From positions 1-34,012 of the forward strand of contig JAAZEM010000013.1 in NCBI GenBank assembly GCA_012512265.1: a stretch of DNA of 34,012 nucleotides, given 5' to 3'. The first letter of the stretch is position 1; each line of letters begins with the position of its first letter. Origin of the DNA: Armatimonadota bacterium (GTDB lineage Bacteria > Armatimonadota > JAAZEB01). The notes beneath the pieces are model-generated. The model saw only the letters and a list, made by a program, of their open reading frames with translations, was not told where the DNA came from and made no database searches. Positions 16,870 through 24,401 of this stretch are shown piece after piece. The translations under genes were made by a program, and so were the position numbers.

Positions 16870-17943
16870 ATGGAGAGAATCAGGCTTGGGGTTATCGGGT
16901 GTGGGGGCATGAGCCGCGTTCACCTCGCGACGGCGGGGGGCAAGTCACCGCATACGTCCGAGGCGTTGCGGCCCTTCGCGGAACGCGTGGAGGTATACGC
17001 GCTGGCGGATGTCGACCTGGCGCGTGCCGAGGCGCACCGCCAGGCCTATGGTGGCGAGTATGTGACGGATGATCCGGAGCGCCTCTTTAGCGACCCGAAC
17101 GTGGATGCCGTTCTGATCACCACCTGGCATGACACGCACGCGGCATACTCTCTGCGCGCGCTGGAGTCGGGAAAGCACGTCCTCATCGAGAAGCCGATGG
17201 CGATGACGGAGCGGGAGTGTGACGATATCGTGGCCGCCGTAGATCGGACGAAACTGAAGTACATGGTGGCCTTCCGCTGCCGCTTCGGGCGGGGCGCCCT
17301 CGATGTGAAGCGAGAGATCCCGCATCCGAAGAACGTGATCGCCCACGCCCGTGTCGCGGGGATCTGGCCAGAGACGAGTTGGGCGCAGGACCCGGTGAAA
17401 GGCGGCGGCCAGATCCTCTCTCAGGGGTGCCATATCGTCGATCTGATGTTCTTCCTGGCTGGCTCCGAGCCGGAATCCGTGTATGCCACGGGGGGTGTGT
17501 TTCACCACTCCCGCCCGGATGTGATCGATACGATCAACGCCTCGATCCGCTTCAAGAACGGGAGCGTGGGCGCTTTCCTCGGTGGCGACGGCGGCACCGC
17601 CAACCTGATGCTGGGCCACCCCCTCCCTTGCGGTTGCCCCTTCTGGGTGATGGCCGTCGATCAGGGGCGCAGCGGGCTCACGATCGACCACGGGCATGAC
17701 GCGCGCTTCGAGTCGCGCGTGCCCGAGGCGGAGTGGAAGCCTCCCTATGACCAGAAGATCTACTCGCAGGAGCTGGGGCAGGAGCGTGCCAGCGGCCTGC
17801 CGGAGATCCTCCCCACGTTCGCACGCTGCATCCTGCGCGATGAGGAGCCTCCCGCCACGGCGGTCGATGGGGCGCGCACGACGCGCTTCATCCTGAAGTG
17901 CTTCGAGTCGGCCCGCACGGGGAGAGTGATCCGGTTTGAGTGA
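16870..17943 (+). CDS. Gfo/Idh/MocA family NAD(P)-dependent oxidoreductase
   Basis: A 357-residue cytoplasmic sugar or cyclitol dehydrogenase. The N-terminal Rossmann fold has GVIGCGGMSRVH at 7-18. The family motif E107-K108-P109 is present, and H188-x2-D191 in the QGCHIVDLMFFL helix supplies the likely catalytic histidine/aspartate pair. Start ATG 16870 is chosen from GGAGGAG six bases upstream and the match of MERIRLGVIG to family N-termini. Substrates in this family are typically inositols, glucose-fructose or amino sugars; nothing here narrows it. It is flanked by hairpins on both sides, so it is probably transcribed alone. Confidence 0.92.
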   Translation: MERIRLGVIGCGGMSRVHLATAGGKSPHTSEALRPFAERVEVYALADVDLARAEAHRQAYGGEYVTDDPERLFSDPNVDAVLITTWHDTHAAYSLRALESGKHVLIEKPMAMTERECDDIVAAVDRTKLKYMVAFRCRFGRGALDVKREIPHPKNVIAHARVAGIWPETSWAQDPVKGGGQILSQGCHIVDLMFFLAGSEPESVYATGGVFHHSRPDVIDTINASIRFKNGSVGAFLGGDGGTANLMLGHPLPCGCPFWVMAVDQGRSGLTIDHGHDARFESRVPEAEWKPPYDQKIYSQELGQERASGLPEILPTFARCILRDEEPPATAVDGARTTRFILKCFESARTGRVIRFE

Positions 17944-18018
17944 ACCACGCCTCTCTCGGAAGCTCACATCTCTTGGCCGGGCTTCCGACGAGAGGGCCAC
18001 GCGGGTGAACGCTTCGAT

Positions 18019-18066
18019 CCCGAAGGGGTCGCATCACGCCATTTGGGGGTATGCGACCCCTTCGGG
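18019..18066 (+). terminator. Hairpin downstream of the Gfo/Idh/MocA gene
   Basis: A perfect 16-bp stem (18019-18034 with 18051-18066) with a 16-base loop, 75 bases past the dehydrogenase stop and 70 bases before the next promoter. There is no T tract on the plus strand. A terminator is most likely. Confidence 0.6.
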
Positions 18067-18136
18067 GGTGCCGCTACCGCCACGCGGTGGCTTCCCTGGG
18101 CCGGCGTGGACCAGGGGCAGGGCGCTGGATCGTCGT

Positions 18137-18165
18137 TTGACTCCGCTCCTGCCCGGTGCTATAAT
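18137..18165 (+). promoter_or_regulatory. Near-perfect sigma-70 promoter for the small-protein pair
   Basis: TTGACT (18137-18142) and TATAAT (18160-18165) are separated by exactly 17 bases. This matches consensus at 11 of 12 positions. The transcript should start near 18172 and reach the ATG at 18210 after about 38 bases. Confidence 0.85.
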
Positions 18166-18209
18166 GGCTCCGAAAAGGGTAGCAGTCAAGATTAGTGGGG
18201 AGGCATGGG

Positions 18210-18536
18210 ATGGATGACGAGCGTTGGGACGATCTCGTCGATATGATAGACGAGCGTTTTGGCATTGTGAAGAACGAGAAGACGAACGTCCCCCGAAGGG
18301 ATGGCTCGCCCGAATGGCATGATGCCGTCATCTTCGAGAAGGGCGGACGGCGCATGAAGCTGGAGCGCATCAGCCGGCCGCGCGTGTTGGATGTGAAGAC
18401 CTATTATGCCCGCCGTCGTTCTGGCAATGTGCGCGAAGAGGTCACCTACTCGGAGACCGAGCGCACGCACACCGTTCGCCTCTATGAGTGGAACGGCGAT
18501 TGGGTCGAGGTGGATCTGACGGCGATCTCGCGCTGA
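18210..18536 (+). CDS. Small acidic/basic protein of unknown function
   Basis: A 108-residue cytoplasmic protein I do not recognise. It has an acidic N-terminal helix (DDERWDDLVDMIDERFG), then a beta-rich basic middle and C-terminus (EWHDAVIFEKGGRRMKLERI, YSETERTHTVRLYEWNGDWVEVDL). The alternating charged and hydrophobic strands suggest a small beta-sheet domain that might bind nucleic acid or a protein partner; this is only a guess. GGGGAGG lies 6 bases before the ATG at 18210; an in-frame GTG at 18195 overlaps that ribosome site and is unlikely to be used. A strong promoter lies 45 bases upstream of the ATG. It is probably co-transcribed with the BON-like gene. Confidence 0.8.
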   Translation: MDDERWDDLVDMIDERFGIVKNEKTNVPRRDGSPEWHDAVIFEKGGRRMKLERISRPRVLDVKTYYARRRSGNVREEVTYSETERTHTVRLYEWNGDWVEVDLTAISR

Positions 18537-18630
18537 ACATTGCCTGGCTTGAGGTCGGCAGCGAGGGGGTAGACTGCCCGTGCCGGAGGCGGATCGCGGA
18601 GCGGAACGTCCTGGCGGAGGGGAGTCGGAA

Positions 18631-18861
18631 ATGGGTGACGAGAGAGCCGAGCTTGCCGACCAGATCGAGCGCGCCATTGCCAACAAATTGCGGATGTGGG
18701 CGATCCACGTCGAGGTGACGGATGAGACGGTTGTGCTCCAGGGCGGCGTGCGCACCTCTCAGGAGTACCACCAGGCGATGGAGGTTGCCCACGAACTGGC
18801 GGGCAAGCGCGGAGTAATCGCTGAGATCATCGTTCGCCAGGAGCCAACCACGCACGAATAG
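18631..18861 (+). CDS. Small BON-domain-like protein
   Basis: A 76-residue protein made of essentially one BON-like module: an N-terminal helix (ELADQIERAIANKL), strand with VEVTDETVVLQGGVRT, helix (QEYHQAMEVAHELAGKRG) and final strand VIAEIIVRQ. The G-x-V after the second strand is the BON hallmark. BON domains bind membranes or phospholipids and occur in osmotic-shock and secretin-associated proteins, usually with a signal peptide. None is present here, so a cytoplasmic role is expected. The start at 18631 follows GGAGGGGAG at 6 bases. It lies 94 bases downstream of the preceding small gene. Confidence 0.78.
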   Translation: MGDERAELADQIERAIANKLRMWAIHVEVTDETVVLQGGVRTSQEYHQAMEVAHELAGKRGVIAEIIVRQEPTTHE

Positions 18862-18898
18862 CCCGTTCTTCTGCGAAAGGCGTGTTCTGGTAAAGATT

Positions 18899-18927
18899 CC
18901 GGCCCGAGACGGCGTGTCTCGGGCCGG
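18899..18927. terminator. Hairpin between convergent BON-like gene and prfB
   Basis: A perfect 12-bp stem (18899-18910 with 18916-18927) with a 5-base loop, lying 37 bases after the BON-like stop and 17 bases after the prfB stop. Only a weak T run (ATCTTTA) follows on the minus strand. It is a probable shared terminator. Confidence 0.75.
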
Positions 18928-18944
18928 TCGCTATAGGCGGGCGG

Positions 18945-20073
18945 CTACGGGCTCTGGGTGCCTGCTGTCTCTTGCGCGGGAATACACCGCTTCAAGTATG
19001 CCTCGATAAACAGGTCGATCTCGCCATCCATGACGGCCTGGATGTTGCTCGTCTCTGCATCGGTGCGGAGATCTTTGACCATCTGATAGGGCTGGAACAC
19101 GTAGGAGCGAATCTGGCTGCCCCACTCAATGGCACGCATCTCCCCGCGTATCTCCGCCAGCTTGGCCAGGCGCTCCTGCTCCTGGCGCTCGTAGAGGCGC
19201 GCCCGCAGGATCTTCATCGCCATGTCCTTGTTCTTGAGCTGGCTCCGCTCGTTCTGGCACGTGACCACAATCCCGGTGGGCTTGTGGCGGATGCGGATTG
19301 CCGTCTCCACCTTCTGCACGTTCTGACCGCCGGCGCCGCTGGAGCGGTAGGTCTCCACCTCGATCTCATCGGGTTGGATGACGATCTCGCTGGTATCAGC
19401 GATCTCCGGGAGCACATTCACCGAGGCGAATGAGGTGTGCCGGCGCTTATTGGAATCGAAAGGCGAGATGCGCACCAGGCGGTGGACCCCGCGCTCGCTC
19501 TTCAAGTAGCCGTAGGCATAAAGACCGGAGATGACCACCGTGGCGCTCTTGATCCCGGCCACCTCGCCCGGGTTCTCATCGGTGATCTCGGTCTGATAGC
19601 CGCGGTGCTCCGCCCAGCGCACGTACATGCGCAGGAGCATCGCCGCCCAATCGCACGATTCCGTGCCTCCCGCGCCAGCGTTGATCTCCAAGATCGCGTT
19701 GCTGGCATCGTGCGGGCCACTCAGCAGCGCCTGGAACTCCAGCTCGTCGAACCGCTTCCGGATGGAGAGGATCTCCTGCTGGATGCTCTCGGCAACGCTG
19801 TCATCACCCTCCTCCTGAGCCAGCTCCACGAGGTCGCGCAAGTCGCCCAATCGCGAGCGCAGCTCGTACCAGGGCTCCACAGTCTCCTTCAGGCGGTTCA
19901 GCTCCTGCATCTTCTGCTGTGCCGCCTCCGGGTCGTTCCAGAAATCAGGGGCCGATGCCTGCTCCTCTTTCAGTGCAATCGCCGACTCTTTGCCGGCGAA
20001 GTCAAAGGCGATCCCCCATTTCGTCGAGCCGCCCGGTGAGCTCGGTAATCTCTTTCTTCAGCTCGTCCAGCAA
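18945..20073 (-). CDS. prfB: Peptide chain release factor 2, with programmed +1 frameshift
   Basis: RF2 ends translation at UGA and UAA codons on the ribosome. Translation starts at a TTG (20073-20071); an in-frame TAG directly precedes it, so no earlier start is possible, and GGGGGTGAG lies upstream. After 23 codons the frame meets CTT TGA C (20007-20001). A +1 slip on CTT, skipping base 20004, continues at GAC in the frame that runs to 18945, giving about 375 residues. The junction restores the family sequence (DFAGKES... then DFWNDPE). Codon-recognition tripeptide SPF is at about 203-205 and the catalytic GGQ at 248-250, near the E. coli positions. RF2 autoregulates through this slip: when RF2 is scarce the in-frame TGA is read slowly and shifting rises. 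Upstream lies a structured leader and a promoter. Confidence 0.96.
20001..20007 (-). promoter_or_regulatory. RF2 programmed frameshift site CTTTGAC
   Basis: The minus strand reads CTT TGA C at codons 23-24 of prfB, the canonical slip site. A G-rich stretch (ATGGGGGAT) lies five bases before CTT and could serve as the internal Shine-Dalgarno-like stimulator, slightly farther away than the three-base spacing of E. coli. Confidence 0.95.
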
Positions 20074-20094
20074 CTAGACTCACCCCCTTTTGCT

Positions 20095-20195
20095 GCCCAT
20101 CCGGTGGATGGGCGCGCTGCCTGCCCGGCCGGGCAGGTATCGACCAATTGCATGACCAGAACACGAACCCGGACGGCGATGCCGCCCGGGTCGTG
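20095..20195 (-). promoter_or_regulatory. Structured prfB leader with three hairpins
   Basis: Between the putative start of transcription (about 20215) and the prfB ribosome site the leader holds three strong hairpins in a row. The first is at 20162-20195 (about 14 pairs with one bulge and one mismatch, loop of 3), the second at 20120-20137 (an 18-base perfect palindrome) and the third at 20095-20113 (8-bp stem, 3-base loop). I do not recognise a known riboswitch. They could act in transcript stability or in translation control. Confidence 0.65.
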
Positions 20196-20221
20196 ATGTG
20201 GGCACACCTGTATGATACCCT

Positions 20222-20250
20222 ATTGTACCCCATCTGCGGCGCTGGCGCAA
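20222..20250 (-). promoter_or_regulatory. Promoter of prfB
   Basis: On the minus strand TTGCGC (20245-20250) and TACAAT (20222-20227) are spaced by 17 bases. The -10 box matches five of six positions; the -35 keeps TTG. It predicts a leader of about 140 bases. Confidence 0.65.
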
Positions 20251-20286
20251 GTGCCGTGCCGGGTGGGGCCTGCGGCGAGGCGCTCT

Positions 20287-21555
20287 CTACGCGATCTCCA
20301 CCACCTGGTGGGTGAGCATCGCGCGGTCCGCCGCGAAGGCGATGAGGTGTCCGGTGAGCGAGTCCTCGATGCGGGTCGTGCTCAGCGAGGTCGACTCCCC
20401 GCGCAGGACGCTGACAAAGTCGGCGATCAGGCGCGTATCCCCGCCGCCGTGGCCATCGCCCTTGACATTGATCTCGACGACCTCCTCGGTGTACTCGCCG
20501 CCGCGCACCGGGTTGGGCCGGCGGATGATCAGCCGGCCTGCCTCCATATCGCCCTCCAGCTCGCCCTTCGAGCCGATGATATGCAGCGTTCGGCTTGGCC
20601 TTGCGGTGGCGCAGAAGAGATCGTGCGACGCCGTCACCCCGTTCGCGAACTCCACCAGAACCGATTGGTGGTCCACCACGTCGTTATCGCAATGCCACAC
20701 GCAGCGTCCGAACGGGTTGTCGGTTCTCAGCGACTCCAGCTTCTGCTCCTCGGTTGCTGGCATCAGGTGCTCGATGGGCTCCCAGGCATAGGCCCCCCAC
20801 AGCCCCTGCGTGATGTAGTTGGCGCGGGCGGAGTAAGGGCAAGTCGCCTCAATCTGGCACCCATCCAGGCAGCGCTTGGCCGATCCTGGGGGCGCGTTCT
20901 CCGGGCGGAACTGCTTCAGCGACCCGAAGCTCGAAACGCGCACGGCGGGCACGCCGGAAAGATACCAGGCGAGCAGGTCCAGGTCGTGGCTGCACTTGGC
21001 GAGGAGTATTGGGTTGGACTCGCGCCGGCGCCAGCGCCCGCGGATGTAGGCCACGGCCATATGGTGATAGCTGACATTCTCCGCCGTGTGCAGCGAGATG
21101 ATTTCCCCGATGGCGCCGCTCTGGAGCAGCTCCTTCACCTTCACATAGAAGGGGGCGTAGCGGAGGACATGGCAGATCATCACCGTGCGGTTGTATTTCT
21201 GCGCGGTCGCGATCAGCTCGCGCACCTCCTCCTCGCGCTGGGCAATCGGCTTCTCCAGGAGCATGTGGTAGCCCGCCTTCAAGAGGGGCATCGCCGAGGC
21301 GTAGTGGAGTTGGTCCATCGTGCCGTTAATCACGGCATCGGCGACAGGAGGGCGCGCGGCCAGCTCCTCGTAGGAGGCAAAGCGCATCTCTTCCGGGATG
21401 GCGTGCTGGTCGCCGACCGTGCGCCGGCGCAGCTCCCAGGGATCCGCGATGGCCACCACTTTCATCCGATCCGGGTGGTCCAGGGCGTAGCGCGCATACG
21501 CCACGGAGCGGTGGCCCGCTCCCACAATCGCAACTGTCACGGGTCGATCTATCAC
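20287..21555 (-). CDS. Gfo/Idh/MocA family oxidoreductase with cysteine motif
   Basis: A 422-residue dehydrogenase, distinct from the one at 16870. The Rossmann glycine motif is VAIVGAGHRS (8-17), the EKP motif is at 101-103, and H190-x2-D193 (in KCSHDLDLL) is the catalytic pair. An insert at about 228-241 reads R-C-L-D-G-C with C239-P-Y-S-A, a cysteine cluster (C229, C232 or C233, C239) found in a subset of this family and possibly a metal site. The start is GTG at 21555, preceded by AAAGG at 8 bases. The frame ends close to the prfB promoter. A role in sugar or cyclitol metabolism is expected from the family; the substrate is unknown. Confidence 0.9.
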   Translation of the reverse strand: MIDRPVTVAIVGAGHRSVAYARYALDHPDRMKVVAIADPWELRRRTVGDQHAIPEEMRFASYEELAARPPVADAVINGTMDQLHYASAMPLLKAGYHMLLEKPIAQREEEVRELIATAQKYNRTVMICHVLRYAPFYVKVKELLQSGAIGEIISLHTAENVSYHHMAVAYIRGRWRRRESNPILLAKCSHDLDLLAWYLSGVPAVRVSSFGSLKQFRPENAPPGSAKRCLDGCQIEATCPYSARANYITQGLWGAYAWEPIEHLMPATEEQKLESLRTDNPFGRCVWHCDNDVVDHQSVLVEFANGVTASHDLFCATARPSRTLHIIGSKGELEGDMEAGRLIIRRPNPVRGGEYTEEVVEINVKGDGHGGGDTRLIADFVSVLRGESTSLSTTRIEDSLTGHLIAFAADRAMLTHQVVEIA

Positions 21556-21751
21556 GTTTGCAGCCTTTCAGTACGGTACTACCTCAATACAGGCCATTAC
21601 AGGCCCGGGGTGCCTGAAGGGATCCGGGACGAAAACGTCGCCGATCCACCCCTTCCCGATAGGGACGTTTCACGCTCGCGGGCCTCCTTCCTGCCGGGTT
21701 CTGCCCGCGCCGAGAGGGCGGATCTAGGCCCTTGCGGCGGCGGGATTTGCC

Positions 21752-21780
21752 TTGACAATGGGGGGAGCCGTCAGTATAAT
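21752..21780 (+). promoter_or_regulatory. Perfect consensus sigma-70 promoter of secDF
   Basis: TTGACA (21752-21757) and TATAAT (21775-21780) with exactly 17 bases between them, a full match to consensus. The predicted start is near 21787, giving a leader of about 60 bases before the secDF start. Confidence 0.93.
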
Positions 21781-21846
21781 GTCTAGGACCGATATCCTGC
21801 CCTTGTGTAGTTTTTGTCGTGGCGGGGAGGCGGAAGGAGACCTCTT

Positions 21847-24309
21847 TTGAAGCATAGGCACTATTTTCTCGCCATTTTGGCCCTTGTGATCGCTTCGGCG
21901 TGGGTGATATTTGGCGGCCAGTACCCCTTCAAGCTGGGTCTGGATCTGAAGGGTGGCATGCGGGTCATTCTCCGTGCTGAGCCGCCCGCCGGGGAGAAGT
22001 TGACCCCCGGATTGCTAAATGATGCCAAGAACGTCATCCAGCGACGCGTCGACAACACGGGTGTTGCAGAGCCGCTGGTGCAGACCAAGGGCGGCAACCA
22101 GATTATTGTTGAGCTCCCGGATATTCCGGAAGAGAAGAAGCAAGAGGCGCTGGACCAGTTCCAGAAGCTGGCCATGCTGCGCTTTGTCGCTATTCCGGAT
22201 AAGTATGAAGTCGTTCACGGCGAGCCGACCACCTTCCTGGATAAGGTGACCCGCCAGCAGGTGCCCTCCTCTCAGGTGCTTCAGGAGGGCGAGGTCATCG
22301 TCACGGGGAAGGAGTTGCTCCCGGGCAAGGCGCGCGGCAACCTGAGCGTGAACGGCCAGACCGAAGTAGAGTTGCGCTTCAACGCCGAGGGGCGAAAGAA
22401 GTTCGCCGACTACACGATGCGCAACGTGAAGAAGTACTTCGGCATCTTCCTGGACGACGAGCCGATCTCCGTGCCGATCGTCGAAGAGCCGATCCCGACG
22501 GGCGACGGCGTCATCCGCGGCAGCTTCTCCCTGGAAGAGGCGCAGGACCTGGCCAACCTGTTGAACGCGGGCGCCCTCCCGGTGCCGCTGCGCATCGAGC
22601 AGGTGACCGATGTCGGCCCCACGCTGGGTAAGGAGAGCGTCGATAAGTCGCTCGTGGCTGGCTTGATCGGCCTGGCGTTGGTCGCCCTCTTCATGATCGG
22701 CTTCTACCGCCTGCCAGGCATCGTGGCGGTGGTGGCACTCCTCTTCTACGCGGCGTTCTCGGCAGCGATCTTCAAGCTGATCCCGGTGACGATGACGCTG
22801 CCAGGCATCGCGGGCTTCATCCTGTCGATCGGTATGGCGGTTGATGCCAACATCCTGATCTTCGAGCGCCTGAAGGAGGAGCTCAACGCCGGCAAGACGT
22901 TGCGCGCGGCGGTGGACGCGGGCTTCGTGCGAGCGTTCTCGTCGATCTTCGACTCGAACATGTGCTCGGTGATCACCTGTGCCATCCTCTGGAACTTCGG
23001 CACGGGCCCGATCCGTGGCTTCGCCCTGACGCTGGCGATCGGTGTCATCGTGAGCATGTTCACCGCCATCACGTGCACGCGCACCATGCTCTACATGCTG
23101 GTGCCGACCAGCCTGAGCCACAAGCCGCAGTGGTGGGGCCTTGGCTACACGTGGATGCATCCCCCCGAGGGCACCGTCTGGCGGATCGTGGAGCGCTGGA
23201 AGCTCTACTTCGGGATCAGTGGGGCACTGATCTTGACGAGCATCATCTTCATGGGCTTGATGATCGGCAAGGTCGGCTCCCCGGTTCTCCCTGGGATCGA
23301 CTTCACCGGCGGCAGCTTGATGCAGCTCAAGTATGAGGCGCAAGTCCCGACTGCCGATCAGGTGCGCCAGGCGCTCGCCCCGTCCGGGCGCGAGGAATCG
23401 GATGTCACGATCAGTGCCGGGGAGAAGCGCGTCGTGATCCGTGGTAAGCATTTCGCCTCGGATGCGACTCAGGCCGCGGCAGAGTGTGAGCAGATCGAGA
23501 AGGCGCTGACCGAAGCGACCGGCAAGTTCAAGGTAGAGGCGTTCGACAACGTGGGCCCGACGATGGGTAAGGATCTGACGAGCCAGGCGCTCAAGGCGAT
23601 CCTGGTCGCCTCGGTCCTGATCGTCCTCTACCTGTGGTTCCGGTTTACGAGCCTGGACTTCGGGCTGGTGGCGATCACCACCCTGCTCCATGATGCCTTC
23701 GTCATTCTGGGCTTCTTCGCCGTCACGGGCTACTTCCTCCACTGGGAAGTGGATAGCCTCTTCGTGACCGCGGTGCTGACGATTATCGGTTACTCGGTCC
23801 ACGACACCATTGTTGTCTTCGACCGCATCCGAGAGAATCAGCGCCTGAAGGCGCGCGGCGAGCCGTTCGAACTGGTGGCCGACCGGAGCGTGACGCAGAC
23901 GGTGGTCCGCTCGATCAACACCTCGTTGACGGTGGTCTTCGTGCTGGCTGCCCTGGTCCTCTTTGGTGGGGCCACGATCCGAGAGTTCAATACGGCCATG
24001 CTCGTAGGCATCATCGCGGGAGCCTACTCGACGATCTTCTTCGCCTCGCCGCTGCTGACGGTGGCGCGCACTTACGGCGAACGGAGAAAGCAGGCGAGCT
24101 CTCGCCGGGTGGAAGAGAAGCCGATGGTTGCCGCCGGTGGTGCGGCACCGCGGCCCAAGCCACTGCCGAAGCCGCAGCCCAAGCCAATCGAGGCCGCGGT
24201 CTCGAGCGAGGATGTCTCCGGGCCCGCCGCACCGGCGGCTGGCGGGAGCGTGACCAAGGTGGCCCCGAAGCCACAGCGGAACATTAAGAAGAAGAAACGC
24301 CGCTTCTAA
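21847..24309 (+). CDS. secDF: Fused protein translocase subunit SecDF
   Basis: An 820-residue inner-membrane protein in which SecD and SecF are joined. SecDF uses the proton gradient to pull proteins through the SecYEG channel. The first helix (6-22) precedes the SecD signature GLDLKGG (31-37); the periplasmic domain covers about 40-265, followed by five helices including the GxxxxIGMAVDANILIFER block. The SecF half opens with its own helix and DFTGGS (485-490) and has the GYSVHDTIVVFDRIREN block. A proline/lysine-rich cytoplasmic tail (about 745-820) ends KKKKRRF. The start is probably TTG at 21847, seven bases after AAGGAG; the frame also opens at a TTG at 21814 but without a ribosome site. 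It has a strong own promoter. Confidence 0.95.
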   Translation: MKHRHYFLAILALVIASAWVIFGGQYPFKLGLDLKGGMRVILRAEPPAGEKLTPGLLNDAKNVIQRRVDNTGVAEPLVQTKGGNQIIVELPDIPEEKKQEALDQFQKLAMLRFVAIPDKYEVVHGEPTTFLDKVTRQQVPSSQVLQEGEVIVTGKELLPGKARGNLSVNGQTEVELRFNAEGRKKFADYTMRNVKKYFGIFLDDEPISVPIVEEPIPTGDGVIRGSFSLEEAQDLANLLNAGALPVPLRIEQVTDVGPTLGKESVDKSLVAGLIGLALVALFMIGFYRLPGIVAVVALLFYAAFSAAIFKLIPVTMTLPGIAGFILSIGMAVDANILIFERLKEELNAGKTLRAAVDAGFVRAFSSIFDSNMCSVITCAILWNFGTGPIRGFALTLAIGVIVSMFTAITCTRTMLYMLVPTSLSHKPQWWGLGYTWMHPPEGTVWRIVERWKLYFGISGALILTSIIFMGLMIGKVGSPVLPGIDFTGGSLMQLKYEAQVPTADQVRQALAPSGREESDVTISAGEKRVVIRGKHFASDATQAAAECEQIEKALTEATGKFKVEAFDNVGPTMGKDLTSQALKAILVASVLIVLYLWFRFTSLDFGLVAITTLLHDAFVILGFFAVTGYFLHWEVDSLFVTAVLTIIGYSVHDTIVVFDRIRENQRLKARGEPFELVADRSVTQTVVRSINTSLTVVFVLAALVLFGGATIREFNTAMLVGIIAGAYSTIFFASPLLTVARTYGERRKQASSRRVEEKPMVAAGGAAPRPKPLPKPQPKPIEAAVSSEDVSGPAAPAAGGSVTKVAPKPQRNIKKKKRRF

Positions 24310-24331
24310 CCAGGGAGCGAGCGGTTGGTGT

Positions 24332-24369
24332 GGAAGAGCCTGCGGCCTGGAACGGCCCCAGGCTCTTCC
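24332..24369 (+). terminator. Terminator hairpin after secDF
   Basis: An 11-bp outer stem (24332-24342 with 24359-24369) encloses a small GGCC/GGCC inner stem. It lies 22 bases after the secDF stop. No T tract follows, so some read-through into rel is possible. Confidence 0.7.
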
Positions 24370-24401
24370 TGTACCTAGCCGAAGTGAGGTGCGAGCAATA
24401 G

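Noticed and set aside
16384..16923. 179-codon minus-strand frame in the 16.4-16.9 kb gap
   Set aside because: It is Pro/Arg/Ala-rich with no ribosome site or domain and would overlap the dehydrogenase start.
20212..21786. 524-codon plus-strand frame
   Set aside because: It is antisense to the second Gfo/Idh/MocA gene and overlaps the secDF promoter.
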